DNA of 64,000 nucleotides from Cardiocondyla obscurior (GCF_019399895.1 NC_091883.1:910377-974376); one strand, 5' to 3'; shown: positions 1-11,204, counted from the stretch's first letter. Translations and numbers: made by a program. The notes: generated from the sequence alone by a model not told the origin.

Positions 1-263
1 CCAGCAACATCGATGTTGCTCGGAGCTAAAATTCCCATCACTGCTCGGAGCTAAAATTCTCATCACTGCGCCGGTGTGCTGTCTCGTGTTTGTGCGGCCG
101 ACGAGAACGTTTGGTGCGGATGAGTGCGAACGGCGACGACGAGCGAGGAAGAGAGAGTATCGTTGCGTACCGGTAGGTCGGCCGAACCCCTGAGTCCTCG
201 TGTAGTTGAGGCCCCGGGTTAATATTGAATCATTAACAGTTCAAGTGCGGGACCCTGATTGAG

Positions 264-403
264 GTGTGTTCCCGGCGTGCCGTGTTCCCGTCGATCCGCA
301 AGAGACGGTCGGCGTACCGTGTTCCCGGCTATCATACTTTGCTTCGGCCGGCGTGCCGTGTTCCCGGCTTCATAGCAGAGTCTACAGGCGTGCCGTGTTC
401 CAG
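264..403 (+). repeat. Degenerate GTGCCGTGTTCCCGG repeat, four to five copies
   Basis: The phrase GGCGTGCCGTGTTCCCGGC recurs with small changes and irregular spacers near 265, 312, 350 and 388. Spacing is uneven, so this is a cluster of short repeats and not a regular minisatellite. No function can be read from it. Confidence 0.6.
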
Positions 404-524
404 AGGAACAATTATTTTTGTCATTGAACGAGGTTTGAGTACCAGGATTCCGGCGCGACGGTGGAAGTCATCCTGGTGTAACCCCTTTTAACGTAGGGGA
501 GCGTCGTCACCGTGGGACTCGGGA

Positions 525-549
525 GGATCACGTGAGCGTCACGTGATCC
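525..549. other. Perfect 11-bp-arm palindrome with two CACGTG E-boxes
   Basis: GGATCACGTGA is followed by GCG and then by its exact reverse complement. Each arm contains CACGTG, the canonical E-box core bound by bHLH factors. A paired-site regulatory role is an inference; only the symmetry is seen. Confidence 0.6.
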
Positions 550-1719
550 AGGACTTGCGTCTGCCGGTTTCCGTATGCGTGAGTGCGAGCGCGAGCGTGT
601 AGATCACGTGTCTGATGGAATGCGACGGCCGTTGCCGGAAAAGTTTTGGTTTTGCGTGCGTCTCGGGCATTTGTATATATGTTTAGCGTTGGCCCAAGGC
701 AAATTATTAAAGAAGTATGAGTGTGTGTCGCGCGGAATGTATGTGGCGTCGGCTCATATAGCTATCGTGGCTGCGTGCGTATATTGCGAACGGAATTTTT
801 TGGTGTATATATATTTATCTTTTAGGGTTTCTCTCTTCGTCGCGTTTACTTTACAAGTTTCTTTTGTAAAACAGACTGAATACTTTTCGTTAGCCCGTAT
901 AGATTATCTTTTTCGTTTATCGGCTTCCGGCACATTCCTAAAATATTTTATTTCTTTTCTGAATAATTGTTTCGTTGCCACCGAGCAGAGGCACAGTCTC
1001 GTGGGTTGCATCCCCGAATAATGTATTTTCTTTTCTTATTCGAGTTCAAAATAATAAGTTTTTGTTATTTAGTAAAAGGTTCGATTTGTGATTAACTGCA
1101 CAAAGCTGAGTCAACCTGATTGCTCGAATGGGCCACGTGCCACCAGAATGATTGCGTCCGCGAGCGGTGCCTTTCTATACGATATGAGCGGTCCTTAATT
1201 GCTTAAATGAGCAATGAGTAAACCGGCGCGGCGAATTAACACAAGAAGAGCAGTCTAAAAGAATGAGGCGTATTCCGTAATTACAATGAGCGCTTGTCGC
1301 GAGAAAGCCGTACGCATTTGCTCGAGCACGTTGCTGCCACGTGCACGGACAGTGAAGCTGTATCCGTAATAATCTCTGACCAGACTAATTTATAATTTAT
1401 GAGAGAAACTCTCGCACTTCCTGAGCAACACAGCTTAACCACCGGTCACTTTACTACTGAGCTAACACCACAAAAAACTATGAGATTTCCGAGACACTTC
1501 TAGAGCCGTCCGTACGCACTGACTTTCGGAACAAGAAGAAGCATTAGAACTGGCAAATGCCGGATTATCGATGAATTGCCGGTCCGTAACGTGGTGCCAT
1601 CGCATAATTATGCGCGACACTAATCAAAAGCGCGGTCTCACCGAGCGGGCCCGTTAAATCGCGAACAGACTAGATAGAATCACTGAATCTTTATTATTAA
1701 TTAACCAATACACCACACA

Positions 1720-2043
1720 GATATTGTTGGTCGGTTAGGTTTTTATATTAGCATGCAGCAAACACTTTTGTTCAGTTTAACATGTATCAAAACAGATTTA
1801 TTTAGTCTTATAAAACACACACAAGCGAATATTTAAAACGGAAAATAATAGATTTTACAGTGAGTTCTCGCAACTGTCTCGCTCGATCGGCATCGTCGCC
1901 CGAACTAACTATTTACTCATTACAGGCAAATCGCTGCGATACAGCGATCACGCGCGTTCACGCGAATGACACGCCGTGAGATGCTGCCACAATACTTACT
2001 GAATTACATGCGCGCTATTCCAAATACAGTTTCTAACAGATAT
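1720..2043 (-). mobile_element. Solo Copia LTR, reverse orientation, with 5-bp target duplication
   Basis: Positions 1725-2038 are the inverted counterpart of the LTR at 2214-2519, reading TGTTGGTCGG at its left end and TTCTAACA at its right end. It is flanked on both sides by GATAT (1720-1724 and 2039-2043), the expected 5-bp target site duplication of a Copia insertion. No internal element sequence is attached, so it is best explained as a solo LTR left by LTR-LTR recombination. It ends 170 bp before the forward LTR of the next element, so the two copies can form a long snap-back structure. Confidence 0.85.
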
Positions 2044-2213
2044 AACTATGAATTTCCAAATAATTCTTACATTAAGAATAACGACATGAGAAATTTAAAA
2101 CATGACAAAAGCAATTTATTCAATACGACATTAGCAAAATACGGAGTTAAAGTAAGCAGATCATGTCTGCATTCGGACACGACTCAGGAGCAACTAACTG
2201 GCTCTATTGTTCT

Positions 2214-2519
2214 TGTTAGAAATATTTGCGCGCATGTAATTCAGTAAGTATTGCGGCAGCATCTCACAGCGTGTCATTCGCGTGAGATGCTGCCGCGCGT
2301 GATCGCTGGATCGCAGCAATCTACCTGTAATGGGAAAATTGTTCGTGCGACGACGCCGATCGAGCGAGACAGTTGTGAGAACTCGTTGTAAAATCCATTT
2401 ATTTCCGTTTTTGTATTCGCTTGCGTGTGTATTTTGTAAGACTAAATAAATCTGTTTCTATACATGTTAATGAACAAAAGTGTTTGCTGCATGCTAATAT
2501 AAAACCTAACCGACCAACA
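2214..2519 (+). mobile_element. 5' LTR of the Copia element
   Basis: The LTR begins TGTTAGAAATATTTGCGCGC and ends CGACCAACA, giving TG...CA ends. It lies directly before the primer binding site and the gag-pol remains. A short internal inverted repeat (GCAGCATCTCACAGC / GTGAGATGCTGCCGC, about 2255-2295) and an AATAAA signal near 2445 can be seen. No matching 3' LTR is visible downstream, because the element is truncated. Confidence 0.85.
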
Positions 2520-2533
2520 GGTTATGAGCCCAG
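2520..2533 (+). other. Copia-type primer binding site
   Basis: GGTTATGAGCCCAG follows the LTR end without a gap. Drosophila copia uses a nearly identical site complementary to an internal half of initiator tRNA-Met, so this element probably primed the same way. Confidence 0.75.
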
Positions 2534-2649
2534 TTCAGTGGCTTGCAACAAACAAAAAAAAGTGACGGAAGATCAGTGAACAAGAAAAAAAAAGAGAGCG
2601 TAAACGTCCAAGTAAAATTAAAAACTTAAAATTATTTTTATTCGTAAAA

Positions 2650-5642
2650 ATGGTGAAGGTTACAATGGACGAAATAAGCCAGCTGGAAAAGTTAGACGAG
2701 GTGAACAATTTTCAACTCTAGAAATTCGAAGTAAAAATTTTGTTGAGAGCGGGGGAACTGCAAAGCGCCATAGAGGAAGAGCCTCCTGTGCCTCAAAATA
2801 ATGCCTGGAAGAAAAAGAATGCAAATGCACAGAAGATCATCGCTCTGTCTCTCGGTAAGAAACCGCTAATGCACATTCTGAATTGCAACATGGCGCGCGC
2901 AATGTGGAACAAGCTGTGCTTCATTTACGAACGAGAAAGCGAGCAACAGAAATGCAGTCTAATGCAGGAGTTTTTTGGTTGTGCAATGAGCAAAGACTTA
3001 GATGTAGCCACGTACATAAGTAAGTTGGAGAATATTGCATGCAAACTCAAGGCGTTGGACGCGGAAATAACAGACTCAATGATGATATCAAAAATTCTCG
3101 TCACCTTGTCAGACACGTATAGATCATTCGTCACTGCGTGGGAATCAACACCTTAAGTGGAACAAACAATGGAAAATTTAACGGCTAAACTGCTCTCTGA
3201 GGAGACAAGAAATGCGGAATACAAGGAAACCGATGCAGCTGTGGCGTTTAAAACATTTGAAAAAAAGTGTTACAAATGCAATGAGATGTCACACTTAGCA
3301 AAGTCGTGTAAGAAAATGATGAAAGGAACTAGTGATGGACGATGTTTTAAATGTAACAAAAATGGACATTTTGCAAGAACGTGCCCGAAAAATAACGAGT
3401 TGAAGGAAAAACGTATGGGCTGCCGAATTTGTAAGAAAAACAATCATCGAGAAAAGGACTGTTTTTTTCGCGACAAAGAAAGAAAGAAGCGACGTGATGA
3501 AAATGACAAAGTGTCGTTTTTGGTAAACAGCCGGCGTGAAAACGAATGGATCGTAGATTCAGGTACAACGTCTCATATGGTAAATAATAAGGAACATTTA
3601 GAAGACTTTAAATAGAAACATCTTCGATCGGCGTTGCCAAAATAAATGAGACGATGGTATCAGAGGGGACCGGAGCGGCGGACTTGAAGACCTGTGTATT
3701 GAAAAATATATTGTACATCCCGGACTTGAGAGCAAATCTACTGTCAGTGAGCGCAATCACTGAAAACGAAGGAAAGGTGATGTTCACGGAAAATAAAATC
3801 GTAGTAGAGAAGGATGATAAAATTGTACTGAGAGGTGACAAAAAGGAGAACGGACTCTACAAAATAAAACCATTTTGCGACGTAAAGGAAGAATCGTATG
3901 TCACCAGAAAAATTAACGAAACGGAGAAATGGCATCGGAAACTAGGACATCTTGGAATTGACGGAATGAAGAAACTTCTCAATGTGTCGACAGAAATGAA
4001 GATCTCGGAAGAAGACCTGAAGAACATCGAAACGCTGTGCGAGACATGCTTAAAAGCGAAACAGACAAGGCAGCCATTTAAAGAACAAAGAATTAAGGCC
4101 GAACGGCCACTTGAAATAATATACACAGATGTGTGTGGTCCTGTGGAAACGATAACGTGGGACAACAAGAGATACATACTGACGCTATTGGACGACTATA
4201 CACACTTCACAACGATCTACCTTCTGAAAAATAAATACGAAGTCATCGAAACAATAAAAGAATATACCGAACGCGTGGAAACCAAGTAGAACGTTAAAAT
4301 AGCAAAACTAAGATCAGACAACGGGCGAGAATATGTCAATACAAATTTAAAAGAATGGTGCAAAAAAAAAGAGGAATAGAAATGGATTGTACTGTACCGT
4401 ATACGCCGCAGTTAAATGGGAAGGTGAAACGTTTGAATCGCTCGTTGTTAGAAAAAACTAGAGCCTTACTGAAGGAATCCGGATTGAAGATGGAAATGTG
4501 GGGAGAAGCAGCTTATACAGCAACGTATTTATTAAACAGAATCTCTACTAAAACACTGAATGTAACACCATATGAAAAATGGTATAAGAAACCATCGAAT
4601 CTCAGCAAATTGAAACTGTTTGGAAGTGCAGCATACTTTAAAGTAGTAAGTCCGCAAAAAAAACTGGAAGACAGAAGCAAGAAATTAGTGTTCGTGGGCT
4701 ATGCCTCTAACGGCTGTAGACTGTGGAATACTAAAAAAAGAAAAATAGAGATTGCATGGGACGTCAGGTTTAAAGAAACCGCGAGGCACTACACAGAGTG
4801 TGAAAAGAACAACGGAAGTAAAGGACTAAGATTGATGGCAGACGACTTAGAAGAAACCAATTCGGATAAGAAGGAGATAGAAGAAGAAAACAACCTCGAT
4901 GCAGAAAAAACGGAAGAAGAAGAAGAATTGTCCGAAGAGTATGCCAACGCCGAAGAAGAGAACGAAGCGGAAGAGGAAGATCTGCTGAGTCCACGCAGAT
5001 CACTTAGGGAAAGGAAATCACTGAAACGATTTGGCGAATATGTGTACTTTACGTATGAGCAAGCTGTAACTGGACCCAACAAAGAAAGCTGGAAAAAAGC
5101 CATACAAGAAGAGAAAGAATCACTAAAGAAAAATAAGACGTGGAAACTTGTGGAAAGGACGGAAGCAGTCGGAACGAAAATACTAAGTTGTTGGATTTTC
5201 AAAGTAAAAGAAGACGGAAGAAATAAAGCAAGACTCGTGGTGCGAGGATGCGAACAGAAAGGAGACATAGATTACGCTGACACATTCAGTCCTGTGGTGA
5301 ACAATAGCTCCGTGAGAGTTTTGTTTGCGTTGGCGGTAAACGAAAAGTATCATCTGTTCACGTACGACATAAAGACAGCGTTACTGTACAGAGAGCTAGA
5401 CGAAAGCGTGTATATGTTTCCCCCACAAGGATTCAAATATGGGAATAAAATATGTAAATTGCAGAAATTACTGTACGGGTTGAAGCAGGCACCTCTGAAA
5501 TGGAATCAAAGATTCTCAACGTTCTTGAAAACAAGAAACTTCGAACCGCTAAAAACAGAACAGTGCATCTACGTACGAAAGGACAAAACGTTAATTCTGG
5601 GTTTTTACGTGGACGATGGGATACTGCTTGGAAAAGAATTAT
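2650..5642 (+). pseudogene. Decayed Copia (Ty1/copia) gag-pol, 3' truncated
   Basis: The remains run in the order gag, protease, integrase, reverse transcriptase. Gag starts at ATG 2650. Two CCHC zinc knuckles (CYKCNEMSHLAKSC, CFKCNKNGHFARTC) and a third Cys/His cluster lie near 3270-3460; the protease motif is WIVDSGTTSHM near 3550; the integrase shows an HRKLGHLG / CETC zinc module and a following catalytic core; the RT keeps YVDD near 5610. Breaks are TAG at 2719-2721, TAA at 3154-3156, a frameshift near 3613, TAG at 4287-4289 and a frameshift in the A-run near 4360-4369. Homology stops abruptly near 5642, so the RNase H region and 3' LTR are missing. It cannot encode a working polyprotein. 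Confidence 0.9.
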
Positions 5643-7727
5643 GCGAAATTGTTACGTCTCCGACTCCGGGTCTCTTTTTTTCGACATATATTAAAATTTT
5701 AGTCAAGGGGAAGGTAGACCGTAGTCCATTGTAACACAAAAAAAAAGAACTTCAGAGCCTTTCAGAAGACAATTCATAAAACACTAACATATTCCGGGAC
5801 AAGTTGTTGCGTGAAAGCATAAAAAACATGCAACAAATTGTAAACGGGCGCCAACGAAAATCAGACAAAGAATTTATCTAGACATAATACAAAAAATCAA
5901 AACCTAAGGGGCTCATAATTATTTCAACTCTGATAACCTGTCCGTCACAGGAAAAGAAAAAATAACTTTTTCTTAAAATTGTAATTGCGCATAGATCCTG
6001 AGCTTTAGAAAAACCAAGGGCGCGAGAGGCCCGTAATTACCGGAGTATGTGGTGCAGACAAAAGCAATAAAGTCAGGTAACTTTACGTCATACGGATGGT
6101 AGAAGTTTCCCCACCATCTCTCAATGGAAATGATAGTAAAATTTTGGAAGGCTCGGAAGGGATAACTTGTTAAAGCGGGGGTACCTCATAGGCATATTAT
6201 TTTCTTAAAACCAATGGATTTCGGGAACTCCTCACCAAAATTTAGAAACTAAGAGCGAAAAACTTAGAAGTTCAAGAAATAGAGAAGGGATGGGGTGCGA
6301 ATGCCCAATAATTTTAAGATAGAAAAAGTGGAGGAACAAGCTCCGCAAATGAAAGATTAGAATTTCAGATAAGTGAAAATTCGGGAATAGTCTTCCCCTT
6401 TTCCGAGCTTATAAAATCTTGTGTTCTGGCGGAGCACGCTCTCTTGCATCTCAGCTACAGCCGCTAAAGTTTATTTAAATCGACGTGAGTGTCAGTCAGT
6501 GCAAGACGAAGCATCTAGTGCAGAAGAAGCATTTAAAAGATCGCCTGAAAAGTAAGTCTCAACGTTTCATAATGTATTCCCGCGAAAATCGATTCCACTA
6601 AATGTACTATTCAAACCAATTGTTCTTTAATTTCAATCAAAGAGAGAAGGGAATGTCCGAGTCGGAGTTCCGAGGTTTTAATTCTGTTCGTTTGTTCCTG
6701 TGAACTATCGAATGTGTGAGAATGCCTGCTTCCGAATATCGGCCAGGATACGCTGTCGAATGACCAGCAATTTTCGGTGGTTTACGCCGCGAAATACTGC
6801 TGGAAGTTTGGCGACTATCCACGGCTAAAGAATCGGCAAGCGATTCTCGCCAAAGATAGATTACGTGGATTCATCCATGGACGAGTCAAAGGCTTCGGAA
6901 ATCGTCGGTGACGAGTCTCCTTCGCCTCTTTCTATGTTAATCTTGTAAATTCTGTTCGAATAAAATTAAAAGTAAATTATGAATTTTAGTGGAATCTTTA
7001 AATAAGAAAACTATTAAGAAGAGCCGGGCGCGAAAAAACAAACAGATAAGGAATCTAAGGGAGTTGGTCCGCCGCTTCTTTATTCAATACCTGTTCGCGG
7101 CGGCGCCAAGCTAATTGTTAGATTCGCAATGTATTAGAATTAATTTTTTATTTATTTTATTTTTGCATAAAGCAGCCCCAAATTTTCTTAAAGATACGCA
7201 ATCTATTTTAATTTATTATTGATTTAATTTAATTTGGCGTAAAGCAGTCTCAAATTTTCAATTTGATTCGCTTTTTAATTGAATTTATTGTTTATTAATA
7301 TTATTTTGGCGCAAGGCAGCCTTAAATTTTCTATTTGATTCGTAATTTAATTGACTTTATTGTTTATTAATTTAATTTGGCGCAAGGCAGCCTCAAATTT
7401 TTAATTTTATTCGCAATGAGACAGAAATATATAAATTAAAAGTAAAATTGTTAAAGAGAGAGAGAGAGAGAGAAATAGAGAAAGAGAGAGAGAGTGAGAA
7501 AGAGAGATAGTGAGAATATGATAATGACAGAAATTAAGTAATTAAATTGAAACGACCTGCTTGCGCGGCGGGCCTCGAATGTCGGGCCAGCGAGCCCGGG
7601 ACGCTCGTCGGGATGCAGGATCAGAGTGTATAGGTCGTGAATGCACCGAGACGGATTTAAATAACAAAATAAAAAGAATTTATTAGATAACAGCGACGGC
7701 CGCTTGGTCAAACGGCGTCGATAAATA
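5643..7727. other. Non-coding, LTR-retroelement-like sequence without ORF
   Basis: No protein domain is seen. A promoter-like TTATAAAAT near 6410 is followed by a GC-balanced leader, and GGCGGCGCCAAG near 7100 resembles an LTR/primer-site junction, so this may be the LTR and leader of a second retroelement that interrupted or replaced the Copia 3' end. Positions 7560-7727 are related to 14040-14220 (shared CGGGCCAGC, CACCGAGACG and AGAATTTATT blocks in the same order). The class is not certain. Confidence 0.4.
7133..7420 (+). repeat. About 72-bp tandem repeat, four imperfect units
   Basis: The phrase GGCGCAAGGCAGCCTCAAAT followed by an AT-rich stretch recurs about every 71-72 bases; the first unit is the most diverged. 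A short GA-rich microsatellite follows at 7455-7510. It lies inside presumed retroelement leader sequence. Confidence 0.7.
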
Positions 7728-7871
7728 TACAGAGTGTCCGAAATATTATTAGCAATATTAAAACTGTGGGTAGGGAATCAGATTTGAAGACGAAAAGTCC
7801 TTTACGAATTTGTAAAATTTGTAACCATTATTGAAAAGAAAATTAATTTGTCTAGCGCATGAGCGACAAGG

Positions 7872-8200
7872 AAACTGTGGGCAAAAGCACAGTGTGCCAT
7901 CGAACTGTGGGCTATAGCACTGTGGGCAATCGAACGTTTTTCAACGTTTGGTGGGCAATAGCACGGTGGGCATTCGAACTGTGAGCAATTGCACAGTAGG
8001 TAATCGAACTGTGGGCAATAGCACGGTGGGCAATTGCACAGTGTGCAATCGAACTGTGGGACATCGAACTGTGGGCAAATGCACAGTGGGCAATCGAACT
8101 GTGGGTAATAGCACGGTGGGCAAACGAACTGTGGGCAATTGCACAGTGGGCAATCGAACTGTGAGCAATTCAACGGTGGGCATTTGAACTGTGGGCATCT
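7872..8200. repeat. 15-bp minisatellite, about 20 units
   Basis: Units resemble ACTGTGGGCAATCGA or ACGGTGGGCAATAGC. Because 15 is a multiple of three, several frames stay open on both strands and give pentapeptide runs (TVGNR on plus, LPTVR on minus). These frames are a by-product of the period and are not called as genes. A variant ending in GTGTCCAATCGC continues to about 8270. Confidence 0.85.
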
Positions 8201-8599
8201 TTTTGTGTCCAATTGCACGTGTCCAATTGTTACGTGTCCAATCGCACTGTGTCCAATCGAACTGTGTCCATCTGCACCGCCACCGCCTCTAGGGCGCGCA
8301 CACGTCAAGCGGCTGAAGATGGGAGTGTGAGATCCTCGCTCCCTCCTCCGCGCCGCCCAATTACGCGAGCCATGGCCGCCGCTACGACTTGCGACAGGGC
8401 AGACAGGCTCATTAACGCGGGCGGGGCTCAGCGTCGGAATGGGGGTAAAAGACGAGCGCAAGCCTTTCCCCCCTCCTTCCTGGCCCTGATGCTTCGCTTG
8501 CATACAGTGTGGACCGGGGGCCAATACCTGGCTTCTCGGGTTTACGGCGGTGACAGTAGGAAAAAGATGAGGGGTGTTATAAGTCACCCGTCTCTTCAC

Positions 8600-8985
8600 T
8601 TATATCGAGGAGCTATGAGAAATAGAGTGGATGGGGATCCACCATCCCATCAGCTCCCCTGAGACAGAAGCGTAGTGTGCTAATGAGAAAGCCGGCTCGA
8701 AGCAAAAATCGGACCCTGCCGCTTACTCAGATAATGGGTGGCAGTGCGGGGGACTCACCCAGTCCAACGGGTGAGTCGGCGCCGGAAGGGTGCTAGAAGA
8801 TATGCGCTCGCGATCCCTAGCATCCTCCCAAAGATCAAGGCGCCATGCAGGCCAACGCCAACAGTGGGGGTTTAGTCGGTAGTGAACAGTCTCGCGGCGT
8901 AAGACCCGAGCCCGACATAACTCTCTCCCTTCCCTAGGGGAAAGGGTATGCGTAAAGGCATTCCCCTACTACATAAAAAAAAGGG
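8600..8985 (+). mobile_element. Possible 3' end of a non-LTR retrotransposon
   Basis: A GC-rich, ORF-poor segment with hairpin-forming parts (for example GGACTCACCCAGTCC / AACGGGTGAGTC) ends CTACTACAT followed by an A-run, like the 3' UTR and tail of an R1-like non-LTR element. No reverse transcriptase remains, so the class is a guess. Confidence 0.3.
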
Positions 8986-8999
8986 GGGGACACCCTGTA

Positions 9000-9566
9000 T
9001 ATATAGTGATCAAGTTCACGTACAACGTCGTTTCTTAAATTTTTTTACAAACTTTGAAACATTAATTAAAAGTTTAATAATAAAAAAAATGCGCGGTGTC
9101 TATCAACTCTGATCCGAGAAACCCTACATTATTGATCCACGTAATGTCGGAATTATTAGTCGTTTATCAAATTTTAATGATCCATGGAATATATGAAAAT
9201 TAATTTTAATATATTATTTTTATTTTATTTTAAAGCATGAATTATTTAGTTTTTTTTCTATTAAAAAGCTATAAAATAAATATATTTGTGTTATGCAATT
9301 TAAATAATTATGTAAATGTTTAAATAAAGTTTCATAAAAATACAAAAAAAAATTTAATTAATTAATAATAAAACTTAAATACAAAAAAAATATAACATTT
9401 ATAATAGATGTCTAATAGACGTATATAGTGGATTTGAAAAAGATATCTAAATTTAAGATTTAATAGACCTCCGTTACAGGTTTATCTGACTTCCACCATG
9501 GACGTAGACGTCTCATGAAGCTATGGAGGTTTGATAGACATCCACTGGATGTCAATTTCTATGTGG
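9000..9566. other. AT-rich spacer with GACGTCT-type motifs
   Basis: No gene is seen. Near 9405-9560 short motifs of the kind AGACGTC, TAGACATCCA and TGGATGTC recur, similar to those around 11690 and 12500-12880. They may be the end of the unit that carried the MANBA fragment that follows. Confidence 0.4.
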
Positions 9567-10016
9567 GATACCACGTATATCGAAAGTTCTTTGGAAGCGG
9601 ACAAATATAATGTAACAATAATGTGTGCAAAGAAATTTTTGGCATAATAATGCAACATTTTTCAGTGACCTTCAATATCTGTAAATGTAACATACATAAA
9701 AAATGTAATATTAATTTTAAAACATTAATATCTTAATGGAGCTTGCCAGACATCAATTAATTGCCAATATAGAGCTTCCATTGTCATACCCTCACCTACA
9801 GAACTTACTTCTGATTTGACTTGCCTATATGCTTCCGTTTGTATTTTTATAGAAACAGCTTGATTAATCTGACTGAGATATATATAGTTCTCAAAGTCTC
9901 GAACATTATACTTACTCTGTAATATTTTGAAATTGTGTAAAATTAACAGCAACATATATTGATTGCTGAATCGTTGATGTTGTCTGTGTTTTACGAAATC
10001 GCTGTTTATATGATGG
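9567..10016 (-). pseudogene. Partial copy of the beta-mannosidase gene (exon 7 - intron - exon 8)
   Basis: This stretch aligns base by base with about 54715-55191, the 3' part of MANBA exon 7, its intron and the 5' part of exon 8, in the same orientation. The intron is still present, so the copy arose from DNA and not from a spliced mRNA. About 20 bases that hold the end of exon 7 and the splice donor are deleted (the junction is near 9735). The copy starts and stops inside exons, has no promoter or other exons, and cannot be functional. An ORF of 76 codons at 9725-9955 is only leftover exon 7 sequence. Confidence 0.9.
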
Positions 10017-11204
10017 TTTAGCAGTAAATTTTTTTGTTTTTTAACATTTTAATAAAAAAATGCTATGCAGAATAAATATAATTAACAATTTATTTTGTAT
10101 GTTTTATATTTACAATGGAAGTTTATTTAAGACAAAAATTGAGGAAACTTCCAGTGATATCAAAAGAGAGAGTCCAGAATTTTATTAAAAAAAGAATGTA
10201 ATAAATACAAAAATATACATCATTTTAATACCGTTTGGGAAATTAAAGATCCCATCTGTTATTTGCAGCAAAAAGCACTTGAAATAAAAGTGGAATTAGA
10301 AGAACTGTATAAAGAAAAGCAATACAAGTAATTACTCATACTTATTTGTAAGAATAATACTAATAAATACTTTGTAAGAACTTTGTACAATAATTTAAAT
10401 AATTTTATTTTTAGATGTAGAGCTTTTAATACATACTGTAAAAAGTTCGTTAAAAACATCTCCGATAGAAAATTACAATTGTCCTGATAGCGAATATATA
10501 CTCGAAAGTTTAATGAAGAAGAATAAGCAATCAAATAATGTACAAAGAAATAAAGTTAAGCTAGAGAATATGTACAAATAAAACATATTTCTAGTTTCAA
10601 ACATGGTTCCTTACATTTAGTATATTACATAAATTAAATAAAATATAGAAAATTTTTTTTACATTTACTTACATGAGTTTACTGAGATTACTAATAGCGT
10701 TCTTTCGATATAAATAATTCCACATATAATATAATTTTTTATCTTAATTTTATTCAGATGAAAATGTGACACGCAAATCGCAAGCTATCCCTATTGTAGG
10801 ATCACATGTGCCACATGCCACATGGTGCTTGCAAAGATTGCGAGGATGAATATGGAAAAACTGTTTCATCCGTTCATACGCGATGTGTGTCCAACCTTAA
10901 AAGCGTAATTTTTATTTGTTTGCACCGTAGGCCACTTTCGAGTCGCTAGAAATTTGTAATGAATTGTGATGTATACAACGTGTACGATGGATTTGTATTA
11001 GTAAATTTTAGAGTACAGCATAGATCGAAGGATTCGTAGGGGACGTAAGACAGCCAGCCACAATCACCCGGTTTACGTGATGCTTGACTGTAATTTATAC
11101 AGTATATTTATACGCGTGTACATGGTATATTACTTAAATGTATACATTTATTTCATGAAAAATATACAATTAAATTATTATCGATATTAACGACCATACT
11201 TTGA
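10017..11204. other. AT-rich spacer with weak exon-like stretches
   Basis: A frame starts at ATG 10113 (begins MEVYLRQKLRKLPV) and stops after 28 codons. A possible exon near 10269-10328 (begins QQKALEIKVEL) has good flanking AG and GT signals, and an open frame reaches 10578. The phases of these pieces do not join, so I do not call a gene; they may be remnants of one. The rest, 10600-11204, shows no coding signal. Confidence 0.25.

Larger units (their letters stand above)
1..1719. other. Non-coding, GC-richer segment, no gene recognised
   Basis: No conserved protein was recognised here. The first 900 bases are GC-richer than the rest of the window, with a short duplication of TCGGAGCTAAAATTC near 19-58, a degenerate GTGCCGTGTTCCCGG repeat and a perfect E-box palindrome (listed separately). 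The open frames at 264-491 and 575-1021 have no recognisable domain and use non-ATG or weak starts, so I do not call them. It may be the 5' region of a gene or transposon lying outside the window. Confidence 0.5.
7728..8999. mobile_element. Composite element bounded by TACAGAGTGTCC / GGACACCCTGTA ends
   Basis: The left end reads TACAGAGTGTCC and the right end GGGACACCCTGTA, an imperfect terminal inverted pair. The same ends occur at 27322-27857 and, alone or shortened, at 13655, 26735 and 62392. The subterminal sequence (AAAAGTCCTTTACGAATTTGTAAAA, split by changes) also matches those copies. The interior carries a 15-bp minisatellite and a GC-rich segment that looks like the tail of another element. 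No transposase is encoded, so the copy is non-autonomous. The superfamily is not assigned. Confidence 0.55.

Noticed and set aside
575..1021. 148-codon frame rich in aromatic and hydrophobic residues
   Set aside because: No recognisable family or splice context; composition looks like chance in mixed-GC DNA.
4789..5268. A 159-codon minus-strand frame rich in serine
   Set aside because: It is the shadow of the Glu/Lys-rich linker of the Copia pol frame.
7802..8599. A 265-codon open frame on the minus strand rich in C, P and F
   Set aside because: It is produced by the 15-bp minisatellite, whose period keeps frames open on both strands; no domain and no gene-like start.
10113..10580. Possible small three-exon gene
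   Set aside because: Exon-like pieces have splice signals but their phases do not join into one frame; kept only as a low-confidence spacer note.
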